Below are positions 49,449-62,201 of a DNA stretch of 64,000 nucleotides, piece by piece. The translations under genes and the position numbers were made by a program. How positions within the stretch are numbered: the first letter of the stretch is position 1; each line of letters begins with the position of its first letter. The notes under the pieces are model-generated. The model did not search any database and was not told where the DNA came from. It saw only the letters and a program-made list of their open reading frames with translations. The stretch is from assembly GCA_004352715.1 (NCBI GenBank), contig SCFE01000027.1:2273447-2337446 (forward strand). The letters are read 5' to 3'. Origin of the DNA: Hofstenia miamia (lineage: Eukaryota; Xenacoelomorpha; Acoela).

Positions 49449-49830
49449 TGTTTTCTTAAGGTGAAGCAGGACAGAGTGGCGAATCATAAAAACAGGACTG
49501 TCCTTCCTAAAGCAGGATGTCTGTCAACCTATAAGCTATTGATGTTGAATATCTGTTTTTATTGTAGATCAAATTCAATATATGTTGTTGTTTATTTTTA
49601 CAACAATATATGTTTACAAACAATCAACTGTTATTGTCCCTAGTGTATGGGCTAATATATTCAGACTTCTTAGTCCTAAATGCTACTCTAAAGGTAAAAT
49701 TTTAAAGTTTGGAGGTTTGTGGATGTGTTGCAACGCAAAATTGAATCCTCAATTAACAACGTACACGTAAATGAAAAAAAATAAAGATCTGGTTTATAAC
49801 GTTTACAGATAAATGGCAATTTCATAATTT
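46850..49830. other. gene-free spacer
   Basis: Holds TA arrays at 48058-48085 and 49418-49445. Frames at 47641-47937, 48478-48723 and 49116-49355 are 80-98 codons long without recognisable domains. A region at 47424-47540 with CGGGCGGTTACAACCGACCG and GGTTACAACTCTG at its right edge resembles a degenerate pentamer-type MITE but lacks target duplication. Confidence 0.45.
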
Positions 49831-49840
49831 TTTCCATTTA

Positions 49841-50244
49841 TTATATAAAGGGCAAAATGTGTGTTTGTCCGCTTATAACTCAGAACCTTAGACCTAGGTA
49901 CCAACATCATATGTTTTTGTAACCCCTATGACCTCCTGAGGGTCTTAGGCACATTTAATCAATGACTAAATTTGTGAACTAATTTTTGACTTAAATGTTC
50001 CCATACTTCATTTCTTTATATAAGTGGCATTTCATAGTTCCCCTTATTGTTTAACAGCTTTCTCAGTTTCACAGCTGTTTTAGCGAGAATTCTCCTGTTT
50101 GCACAGGTAGCTTAGTGAAAATTTCCCAGTTAAATTTTGCAGTTTTTGTTAGTATAGCTTATATTGGGAGAGGAAATATCCCAGTGAGAATTTTTTGCTT
50201 TTTTGAAAACATTTCCCGAGTGAAGCAAGGGTCAAACACCTAGT
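49841..50244 (+). mobile_element. Helitron-like non-autonomous element, tentative
   Basis: About 400 bp starting TTATATAAAGGGCAAAATG, with TGTGTGTTTGTCCGCTTATA soon after, and ending CTAGT followed by T. This composition matches short animal repeats with that leader, and CTRRT-like 3' ends before T are a Helitron feature. No clear 3' hairpin and no TC 5' start were seen. Confidence 0.35.
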
Positions 50245-50249
50245 TCTAT

Positions 50250-52924
50250 ACAATTGTAGGGCAGATTTAAAATTGAATATATGCAGTTACTATTAAGAAA
50301 TTTACGTTAGTGGGTAAAAAATTATTTAAATACTTTGTGTTAAGAAATTCACTGGTTTAGAACAAGCACTGCTTTTTAATGTGTGGTTTTTGAAATATCT
50401 TGATTTACAATTCAAAAATTTGGGTTCGATGTTTAATCATAATCGAAATTTATTGAGTTCGGTCAAGGCTGTAGAGCATGCTAATTAGCTGGATGCTGGA
50501 GGGAGAGAGGAGCTTTCAATTAGTTAACTTGAAACGGTCAAGAAATTTTTAAAATATAATCTGGGTGCTTTAAAAAAATGAACGTTTATATCTCAGAAAT
50601 TAAGAACCCTATCGCAAATCTGGAAGCATGACTGGACAGTAATTTTCTTAAGTTGCATCTAGACGGGACTTAGTAGTCCATTTACAGAAAACAAATTAGT
50701 TGAGTCTATTTATTGCTTTCATGGGCTTTAGATCTTCTGATTAGCTTTTTTAAAAAATTGGAATTTTAATGAAAAATCGTGAATCTTTCTTTTAATTTAC
50801 TCCATCACAGATAGACACTTTTGTACAAATTTCCAAAGTAATATTCGAGCATGTTCAGGATTTGCAAATTTCGTAATAAGTTGGGAAAAAGTTTCTTCAA
50901 ATTTGGAAAAACTGTTTATAAGAGACATAGGCATTTGAAAGCCAATTTATCTTAAACAATATTATTATAAAAGATGATGTATTATTTTGGATCCCTGCTA
51001 TTCAGTGCTGGCATGATTTATTCAGCACCACATGTTGAGATTTGATTAATTTTAGTAAGAAAGAATCTTTATATTAATATAGGGAGATGGGTGAATATAA
51101 TATTTTAGTTTATATAAAGGCTATGAATAACATATGCACATAATTACAACAGCGCTGAGTAAACTAAGTATTTCACCATTGGGCCAACCAGCATTTTTTA
51201 GTCTAGCTCGAGCTTGAGTATTTTTCTTAAGAAATTCAAAGCTTGATCGAGTTTTTTTTCAATTTTACCAAAATTTCGAATTCTTAAATCTAAAACTTAT
51301 ATATTTTCAAGTCATGTAAAAACTGAAGTTTAAAAAATTTCAAGTGTATTTCGAATTTGAGTACGAGTGTTAATGATTTCGTTCGATGATTTACTACTGT
51401 ATTTTGGACTATTTTTTAGTACAAGCCTACCATGGGAAAAGAATGCGAACTTTTTGTCTATAAATTAACTACTTCTTAGGTTAGGGTGTAAATTGTTTGG
51501 TTATATAAAGATTGATTTTGCTCAAAGCATTCAGAAAATATTTCAGTAAGGGAAATTCTTAAGACTTTCAATGAAATTGATGTAAAAAATTGCCCGAAAT
51601 CTTTAGTCGAGCTCCAGTTCTTTGGCAGTCATTGACAACAACTTCAAAATTCCGGGGACCAAGTTTAGTTTGCCTTTGACGGAAACATTATATAAGCGTA
51701 CTTCTCCAAACGTATGTAACTGTAAGACCGAGTATGAGGTTAATTTGAAAAAATATGTTAATTGGTGTTTATAATGGGATTCGACAGTACAGGTCAGGGA
51801 AAGTATTCTCCATAGGGTGGAAATGTTCAAAAAATATTTTCGAGTAGGGAAAAATGGATAGAAAAGATTGCCATGTATATATAATTTAAAAGAAATTTTT
51901 TTACACCAAAGTTCCCCACTTGATAAAATTTGGATTTCCTAGGAAATTTTCAAAAAATGTTTATCACATATTTTTAGCTGGTGAAACCTGACTTCATTTA
52001 ATAGTACCAATTAGACCTTTAATATCTGATTTGTCGTCAATGGGCTTTTGTAGTTACAATAGAACTGGTGCGATTTCTCTCCCACAAATATATTGTATAA
52101 AATATTGGCTCTATAAAAAGCTTTACAACACTAATATTGAACTTCCTTTGGTAGTAGATGATGTTTGAAAAAATTATTATGTATTTTCTAAGTAAGAAGG
52201 AATTCAAAATATTTGGTAATGGTGGTGTGATATAGTGTTCTAAAAATTGTCATAAAACAAATATGGGCCAAGAGGATATCGCAAATAGTTGTTTTAGAGC
52301 AGAACTTTTTATTGGGACAACTCACGACGGGAAATATAACGCGTGCCCCATTTCCATCTCTGGGGCCTAACAACCGGACACTTTTAATTTCGAAATAAAT
52401 CTAATCAAGTATATGATCTAAATTAAATCAAATATGTCGTCTGATTCACTTATCAAATCAAATAGTTTTTTCTGACAAACTGATTTTTGCCAAGTCAAAG
52501 TCTCACGTTTTTGAACGTGTTTCTTGTTTTTTACTAATGCATAATAACTGTAGTACACTGTTTTTAAATCTGAATTGTCATACCTCAGTTTCAATAATGT
52601 TGCCTGCTTTGCTTAGAAAATGACCTTTCAATTGAAAAGAGCTGTGCTTAATTCTAGGCTTAAAGTAAATCAAAAGGCGAATTAGAAAAAACCTAACTTG
52701 CTAATGTCCTAGCACGTACATTTGAATTTTACACTGTATTTTAATTCATTATTTTAAAATGTGAAATGTTAACACAAATTATTTTACAATTTGTGGGTTG
52801 TTATTAATAATTAGGAGCAGGTTTTTGCCAGAGGTTTAAGGCTACCGGAATCTGCTCTCGATTTCTTAATCTGCATAGCATGACAAATTTGAAAATACCA
52901 CCTAAAGAATTGCAGATTTAAGTG
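50250..52924. other. gene-free spacer
   Basis: AT-rich. A patch near 51200-51260 with GCTCGAGCTTGAG and GCTTGATCGAG resembles a decayed GAGC-type repeat. No gene seen. Confidence 0.5.
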
Positions 52925-52929
52925 GACAT

Positions 52930-53094
52930 TATATATATATATATATATATATATANNNNNNNNNNNNNNNNNNNNNNNNNNNNNNNNNNNNNNNNNNNNN
53001 NNNNNNNNNNNNNNNNNNNNNNNNNNNNNNNNNNNNNNNNNNNNNNNNNNNNNNNNNNNNNNNNNNNNNTATATATATATATATATATATATAT
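52930..53094. repeat. (TA)n microsatellite with 114-base gap
   Basis: TA tracts flank N at 52956-53069. Confidence 0.95.
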
Positions 53095-53659
53095 AATAGA
53101 TTGTATAGAATTTTAAGTCATAAATTAAAAATTGAGTACTCTGACGCATAACATTTTACAAATAAAAATTTGATTGAAGTATACCTCAAATACTTGAACA
53201 CGACTTTAATTTCTGAGCAAAACGATAAGCAATCTTTGACTTGTTACAAGCCATTTATCATCTTTATATATTTTCAAAAATTACATTGTATAAACATGTC
53301 TATTTGTATTATACTTCGAAAAATTTTTGAATTGCTATGCAACAGCTATTGCATTCTAAAAATTTTATAATTATTATTTTTCTCGTTAGTAACATGAGTG
53401 AAAGTGCATCTATTAAAATGAGAAAATGGTTGGTTATACATAGATTTGTAGAAGAATTACACACTCAAGGGTACTTGGCAGTCAGTTACAAACATTTACT
53501 TTTTCATATCTGCTAAAGAAGAAGTTGAACCCCCAGGCCTATGCCCCTGCCTTTTCATGCAAGAGTTCTCTAAATGATGATAATTAAAGAAATTTCTAAA
53601 CTATATAAAATATTTATCTACAAATGTATAAAAAATTCAAGATAAATGTCATTGAGCAA

Positions 53660-56600
53660 TTAATTATTCAAGCTCCTCATCCAACTCCACTGTGCTTTTG
53701 TTCCAAAGTACATGATAGCAACAGCACCAACATTGGCAATAGCGTACAATATAAGCATCAGACGATCAATCATGGCCGCCAAAAATTTCCACTCGTCTGT
53801 TACTTGATCGTCAGATTCAGCACTGTTGAAATGATCTGCCAGACTTTCTACATTTTTATTGATTTCTGAGAGTAACTAAAAAATCACTTTATTAAGGCTA
53901 TATTTCAACAATATTTAACTATGTAAAGCCCAAGCAGAATTATAAAAAAATCAAAAAGGTTTATATTGTCGCCCTTTAAAGGTTTTTCATGGTTTGCAAT
54001 ACAAACATGCTTACATTGTGACCCAATCTTGCCTGATTGAGGAAGGCCTTATGCGTAGTAAAATACCGCGACAAGGACCTCTTAAAAGGACACCCTGAGG
54101 CTCACGTAACACCTATGGCTATTTGCCAAAGCGATGTGAATGAATTGGACGTCATCTAGTGCTGAAACAGCCATAGGTGCTACAAAAACCTCAGGGTGTC
54201 TCATTGTGACGTACTTGTCGCGGTCTCTTACTACTTTTATGCTCAAGCAACCATTTTGCCTTTTTGAGGTGAACTAACCAACGTGTTTTCCTTTCAACTC
54301 TAACTTTGTTTGTGAAATTGGCTAATAGCTCTATGCCTTGTGACTACTGTGTTACAAGGGTCTTTAGAAAGTGAATTAATCATTTCTTTATGGCCTTCTT
54401 ACTATGTACAATATAAATACAATAGTTTTCGAATAAGAACTTTTTTCATTTTTTTTGCTATTCAAATTCAATCAGGAAGAAGCATATCATATATGAATAA
54501 TGCTTCCCTTCAGCATTCTTCTCAATATTTATGCATACCTAAAATCAAAGCCGAGCCCCAACTGCAACGCTAACCCTAATCTTAACTCAAATTGATAATC
54601 AAACGTAGAAAGCTCTAACCCTAACCCAATGTTCTATCAATGTTCTAGATATAAAATGTTCTTTATGGCCTTCTTACTATGTACAATAATAAATACAATA
54701 GTTTTCGAATAAGAACTTTTTTCATTTTTTTTCAAATTCAATCAGGAAGAAGCATATCATATATGAATAATGCTTCCCTTCAGCATTCTTCTCAATATTT
54801 ATGCATACCTAAAATCAAAGCCGAGCCCCAACTGCAACGCTAACCCTAATCTTAACTCAAATTGATAATCAAACGTAGAAAGCTCTAACCCTAACCCAAT
54901 GTTCTATCAATGTTCTAGATATAAAATGTTGAACCAAATATTACCCTTATTTCAGTAAGCTGAAACTCCATCAAGGCATCTTTGGGGTAGGCATTGTTAA
55001 TTAGAAATTTATCAATAGGTTCTTGATCTAATTTTTCCAATTCTTTTTGATCTTCTTGATGGTATGAATATCCACCGAGAAGCAAAATTCGAGAAAGAAC
55101 TTTGAAAAGTAGTGGACGCAACTAAATATTGTATTAATTAATATGAATCAGTGATAACACATAAATTATGAAATTAAAAATGATTTATTTGTTAATAATA
55201 AAGATAAATTAATTTATAATAATGTTTTTCTAAATTTTAGTATTATTTGTAAGAATACTCTTAGAAAGTATAGAATTCCGTTATACTTTATGAAGCTAAC
55301 TTGAACTATCATTATTGATTTTTGAGCCCTTTTTTATTGAATAGTGAAAAGACACTAATTAATTACCATAAAACGAATATTGATAAATATAAATTTTTGC
55401 AGTTCTGTTGATAATAAAAAAATTAATCGATTTACTAATTTAAAAATTGAAAATAATTTTTCTGTAAATTGCTATTGACTAAATATTGACTACAATACAT
55501 ACGATTATTCTATTACTAAAGTCTTTAATATGAGCTTGATAAGAAATAAAGCTTAAGAATGTTGAATTAGTATACATTGAATTTCTTACTAATTTTGGAA
55601 TCGGTTTCACATTCTCTCCGGGATAATAAAAACTTAGTACGAAGTTCGTCATTAATAGCGACACTGTTACTAGAACAATGCAAGCCATTAAATAATAACC
55701 TAAATGAAATTCATAAACTAAGTACCCGCTATGTAAAACCTACTTAAAATGGGAGTTGTTAGGGAAGTGGATGGCAAATAGCCAGACACAATGAGAAGAT
55801 TGACTACCAATGCTAAGAAGACAGTGATTGCATAAGATATCTTACCACCCTCCGTCATTGGAATCAGAAATGTAACAAGAGCCAAAATTCTAAACATATT
55901 ATACCCTTAAACAATAGCTATTCACTTAAAATTAACAAATTGCAGTTTTACCGAGAAATCAATTTTGTTGATAAAATGTTAACTAAGTATAAAATTTTTT
56001 TAATTAAATTCTATAATTAGAAAAATTATTACATGTCATATGGATACTTCACACAGTTTTAGTCAACTTAAAACAACTTTGTGATTGACAAATTTAAGAA
56101 ATATTTCTATTGAAAAAATATAAATTAAGCACATATAATGTAAAAACACGATCCCAACTCATAATTCTCATCAATTTCCATGTGTCTCAATATGGATAAA
56201 GTTTAATTGGGAAAGGCAAATTATTCGTCTAAGAGATAATGTGATAGGCGCTAATTTGAATTCTCAAGTTTTAAGGAAATTATTAACTTACACGGAAGAT
56301 CTAAGGCCACGGTTAGACTAGGTGATTGGTTAAAAGTGATCTGTCACTTTTGAAAGCGTTGCACGTCTAACCACCCTAGAGAATTAGCGATGTGACGATC
56401 ACAAGGAAATCGAACGCGCACGATTACTTCGTGATCGTCACATCCCTAATTATCTCGGGTGGTTAGACGTGCGATTCACTCAAAATTTGATAGATCACTT
56501 TTGAGCAAATCACTAGTCTAACCGTGGCCTAACACTACAATTTGCAAGAATGATGCATGCAAAATTTCTTACATATAGATTTATTAAAGTTCTTTACATA

Positions 56601-59600
56601 TGTGAGATATTCTAATTATATTTATATCAATTCATTAAATTATCTTAATTTAGCTGTTCTCATACTTACGCAATCAGAACAGTGGGAACGAGCAAATTCA
56701 TTTCAAAGAACAACGGTCGTCTGGACAGAACTAGAGTGAATGCTAATGAAGAGTGGTTTCCAGGTTCAAGTTTACTCTCAGCAGAAAAGCTATCTACCTT
56801 CCAAGCAGGATCTTCAGAAAACTTACTAAGTAAAAATTTATACTAAACATTTAATTCATGGAATGTATAATAATGCTGCTTCAGACATACAAAGCAGCTT
56901 GAACTGAAAGCATCTAGGTTTGCAAACAGACTTTAACTTTGGATGCAGTATCGCTGATTCTATACAATTTTTAACGATTATTAGTTCATCACATTTTATG
57001 CACGGTATATGTAGGTAGATAGTCTGTTAAAAAGTGCATATGTCGAAAATGATGAAACAATGTAAAACCAGAGCTCTTTTAGATTTCGTTCAAAATTAAT
57101 TTCAATATTAATTGCAATGTAGTAGAAATAAATCTAAAAACCTCATGTCAGTAGCGGTGAGGTTCCTTTCGGTTTCATTCAACGGCACTAGTAGAAGCGC
57201 TGAAGCATCAAATGTCCAAGATGTCATCGACAACGTGCATGTTTGTGTATCATAAGGAAAGAACCTAAACAAAGCGATATTGAAAATGAATTGATAATTT
57301 TAACTCACGTAACGTCTGCATCGCACCCCGCAGTAATCTTCAATGGTCTATACATATGAACGAGTCCAGTACTGAACACTTTCAACGGAATAGACCCAGG
57401 CTTCACATCAATTTCTGTAGATATTAAGCTAAATACGTATGTAGTGCATATATTTTACATAGCACATTCAAGGTTTAATTTTAATGTTCAAAGAGGAATA
57501 CTTTTGAGAAGTTCAATCCATATAAAATTAATCTTGCCTATGTTATCTAAGAAAATAGAATTTCGGATAGTTATTCCAATATCAATATACCTGCTATTGA
57601 ATATTGTATTTCATTAAATAGTTTTACTTATGGTAAATCAAATGTATGATTGAGGTAGTGGCAGTCGCAGTATGGCTTAATAAATACATTTAGTAGGCCA
57701 TGAGTTCGGATAGATTTACTATGCTCACCTTTGATACAGGACAATATCTGGAAACCAGATGGATTGACCAAGTAAATTGATAGATTTTATCTGTCCAAAT
57801 TCATTTGGATCCCACATTAGATTCTCATCTTTCCATGACTAAAAATATGCCATAGCAATAAAATAGTATTAGCAATAAGAATAGCAATATATATATANNN
57901 NNNNNNNNNNNNNNNNNNNNNNNNNNNNNNNNNNNNNNNNNNNNNNNNNNNNNNNNNNNNNNNNNNNNNNNNNNNNNNNNNNNNNNNNNNNNNNNNNNNN
58001 NNNNNNNNNNNNNNNNNNNNNNNNNNNNNNNNNNNNNNNNNNNNNNNNNNNNNNNNNNNNNNNNNNNNNNNNNNNNNNNNNNNNNNNNNNNNNNNNNNNN
58101 NNNTATATATATATATATCTCCCGCTAAATGTTTTTTAAAAACATGACCGTGTTTCCAAACATAAACCTTTGAAATTTTGCCCTACCCTCATATTCAATA
58201 TATTTAAGTTCGAGTAAATACTGCGAGACAAATGGGCAAAAAATAGGTATTTTCGGGAAAAAGTGCGATTCCCGCTAAATGCCTTAGACATTTCAGACCG
58301 TTTCCCGCCAAATGTAAGGATTTGCATTTTCCATAGCAAAAAGCGGGAAATATATATATATATATATATATACAGGAATTATAGCAATTATTATTATTAT
58401 TACTTATCACAGCTTCATGCTGGTATCCTTCTCAGATCGGGGAACTCACCAGTTCCCAGGGAGTATGAGAGCTTTCCTCAGGATTCTAGATGTTCTTAGC
58501 AATGCTGCCTTCTGTGCTACCACTCCTCCCCACTTTGGTATTCCCAGCTCCTCCAAGTATTTCTTATGCTTCTTACTTACTGCTTCCAGTGCTCCTGCTA
58601 CTACCGGGACTACTTTAACCTTCTTCAATTTCTACAGCCTTTCTATTTCTTCTGCCAACTCTCCTTTCTTGTCTATCTTCTCTTTCTCCTTGCTTTCTAC
58701 ATACCTGTCCTTTGGTACTGCTATGTCTATCACTGTTCCCAATCTTTTCTCTTTGCCTACTACTACTATGTCTGGTCTCCGTGCTTCTATCACCTTGCTT
58801 GTCTGTATTTTGAAGTCTCACAGTATCTTAACCTTCATATTTTCTATGACGCCCTGTGGATTGGGCTCATACCACTTGTCTCCTGTTTCTAACCCATGCT
58901 GCCTGATCAAACTCCAGTGTACCATTCTTCCCACCTTGTCATGCCTGAACTTATACTCATTCTGTGCCAACTTCTCACACCCTGCTATCAGATGATCTAC
59001 TGTCTCCGCCTCTTTCTTACATAGCCTACACTTATCACTTACTTCTACTCTTCTGTCTATATGCTTCTTCACCCAGTTTGTTCTTATNNNNNNNNNNNNN
59101 NNNNNNNNNNNNNNNNNNNNNNNNNNNNNNNNNNNNNNNNNNNNNNNNNNNNNNNNTATATGCTTCTTCACCCAGTTTGTTCTTATTGCTTGCTCCTGTC
59201 CTGCCATTATCAGTGCTTCTGTTTCTCTTTTTAGTCCTGCCTTCTTTAACCACTTGTTGCTCTGTTCTCTGTCACACATTTCTGTGTTCCTCCAGTATTC
59301 TCTATGCATTACCTTCTGCCTATACCTTGTTGGACTCTCTGATTCCATCCTACTCTGGTATACCTTCTTTCCTTCACTCTCAGTTCTTATCTTCCTTAAC
59401 TCCTTAGTGACCTCCAGTACGTACCCCTTAGGTTGCTCTTCTACATATTCCTTTAGCCCTAGCGCTTCTACAGTTTCCTCCACACTTAGCAGCCCTTTCC
59501 CTCCCTTATGCCTTGCCATGTACAGCCTATCTACATCTCCATTTAAGTTGAATGCTCTCTCTACTGCTAGTATTTTCCTTGTCTCCATGTCTAATTCCCT

Positions 59601-62164
59601 CAGTTCAGTCTTGTTCCACCTAACTATTCCTGCCGAGTATCTCAACACTGGTATCGCCCACGTACTAATTGCCTTTATGCTGTTCTGGCCATTCAATGCT
59701 GACTTCTGTAGTACCTTCCTTACTCTCCTCTTGTATTCTTTTCTTAACCTCGTCCTCATTTCCTCACAATCTGTTATATCTTTCTCTATCATACCTAAGT
59801 ACTTGTACCCCTCTTTGACTTCCTTAATCTTATCCGAACTGCTCTTCCTCAAACCATCTCCATCTATGCACTTGCCTCTTGTCATTGTCACTGTTGCACA
59901 CTTTCCTAATCCAAATTCCAACCCAAAATCTCTGCTTGCCTTCTCTAATGTCTCCACTTGCTTCTGCAACATCTTCTTTGAACTAGAATACATCTTCAGG
60001 TCGTCCATGTACCACAGAAGCTAGCAATTTCCAAGTTGTTGGCAGACATGGTATTGGCCTGAAGTTGCTTGCCTCACTATCTTTCTTTGGGTCCTTCTGT
60101 ATAAGAAACGTCCTTCCCACTACCATCCACTCTGGGCACCCGCTCACCACACACTCCTCCAATACTACTGCTAGTCTCTCATGAACACTTGTGTTCTTCA
60201 GCCTATACCCATGTATCTCATCTCTGCCTGGCGCCTTGCAGTTCTTCATCTTCTTTAGAGCCTCCAGCTTTGCAATTGTGATTACCTCTTCTTCTTGCCT
60301 GAATTCCTTCTGCAACTGCAACTCTCTGTCTCTGGTCCGGCACTTCCCCATATATTCTCCCAGAACCTTACTGCGTCCTCGTCTGCTTTAGCTGCAGCCT
60401 TTTCTCCTGCATCTAGTTATTTGTAGAATCTTCCTTCTTGGGTCTCAAACTTCACATTGTCTATTGCCTGATTTGCCCTTGCCCTATATTTTCTAAGTTT
60501 CTCAGCTTCTGTAACTAATCTCTACTTAAGCTCTTCTCTTGCAGAATCTATAGTCTTCCCTTTACCTACCCTGCACCTGTCCTGTATCGCCTTACTTGTC
60601 CTGATCTTCTCTAATTGCTGCTTAATCTTTGCCACTTTTTACTCAATTCTTCTCTCCCATGCTGGCTTTCTGTCTCCCTCATCTTCTTGTCGTCCTTCTT
60701 GTTCATGTCCATGCCTACATTCTTCAGCACCTCCCATGCACCTTCATACACTAACCTGTTTATCTCTGTTACAGTATAAACTTCTATCCCCTTTAATACT
60801 TTGTTAACCTTTGCTGTTTCTATTGCTAACTTGCTTCTCTTAATGCCTCTTGGTACTGGCAACCTACTTCTGTCTTCTATTTCTTTCTTCATCGTTTCTT
60901 TGATTGCTGCCTCTGTTTCTACAGCTGCGATTTCTGCTGTTTCTACTACTACTTCTGCTACTACATCTGCCACTTCATTTTCCTTTTGCATCGTGTGTTC
61001 AGCTCTTCTTTTTCCCTAATTCTCATCCAGCTTCAACTTTCTGACCTGACCTGACCTGCAAGCCTCTGCTCTGTAACTTCTAATCCTGTTTCTTCTTTTT
61101 TCCATTCTTCCAACATTCTCTTCCTATAACCCCTCTCATCTGGTCTGCTTCTTCTGTAACACTCCAATGCTATCCTGTTCTGCTCATCTGTCCACTTGTG
61201 CCGTTGTCCAATGGTCTGTGTGGATCATATACTGATATTTCTCGAGTCCACACTCCCGATTGTGGCGTCCGCCTGTTGACCGGCGATTCTTCGCACCCTC
61301 TGATGAATAAATCGTTTTATACAATTCTTAAAGTTTGAAAGAATATTTCTAAAATGTAGGTTAGTCAATCTTTTTAAGCAACTGTTTCCCGACGAAATTG
61401 GTGCTGGCTACGTATTTTTTCAAAATATAATAATACTTAGCACCTCACACTTTGGCTGAATTTTTCAAATTATCAAAACTTTATCAACCTATGAAAACCA
61501 CAATTGGTTAACTCAATATGAAAAAACATTTAAAATTTAATATTCTGAAAATTGGATTTTTTAACTGCTACTGTGACGTTATCATAGATGTAGTGACTTC
61601 CTGAAATCTCCTAATACAATTCATAATGATAAACTATCCATTTTAGTGTTGAAGTGAGAAACATATCTTTAGTTATATAAGATGTATGCATTAAACGATT
61701 TTTGTCTATTTTAAACTTGTGTTCATAGTTGGCAATTTTTCATTAAACCTATTTTACCTTTTTGTGGCACTAATTCGAACCCCCCCCCCTTCCCTTCCCA
61801 CCCACGACCACTACTAGGATCTTGGAAGCGGTACACCTGATCAACACCAAATTTGGTGAGGAGATACGTTGACATGTCAGAAATATTTTGGCGGTAACCT
61901 TCTTGTGATGCGATAATTAATATGCAAATTATGAGCATATTCAGTAGGTTACGCATCAAATTTTCTTAATTTCTCATTATTGACTATAAAATATTAGAAA
62001 TATTACTAAATAGGAATTAAGAAAAATGTCTAGAATGCTAATAACGCATAGAAATCATTAAGTTATAGTTTTGCATTGAAACAATGCCCTCACATACAAA
62101 ATATCTGTTTTTCTGTAGACTTTTTTTAAAAAAATTGCTATAGCTTTGTAGCTTTGTAGGTAAA

Positions 62165-62201
<37 letters not shown>

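Noticed and set aside
58417-60024. Long plus-strand frames rich in Leu/Ser/Phe
   Set aside because: They are antisense to the LINE reverse transcriptase and endonuclease reading.
61723-61956. Leader exon of the Cys-loop receptor
   Set aside because: It lies 3' of the two N-terminal exons on the minus strand, so it cannot precede them in the main transcript.
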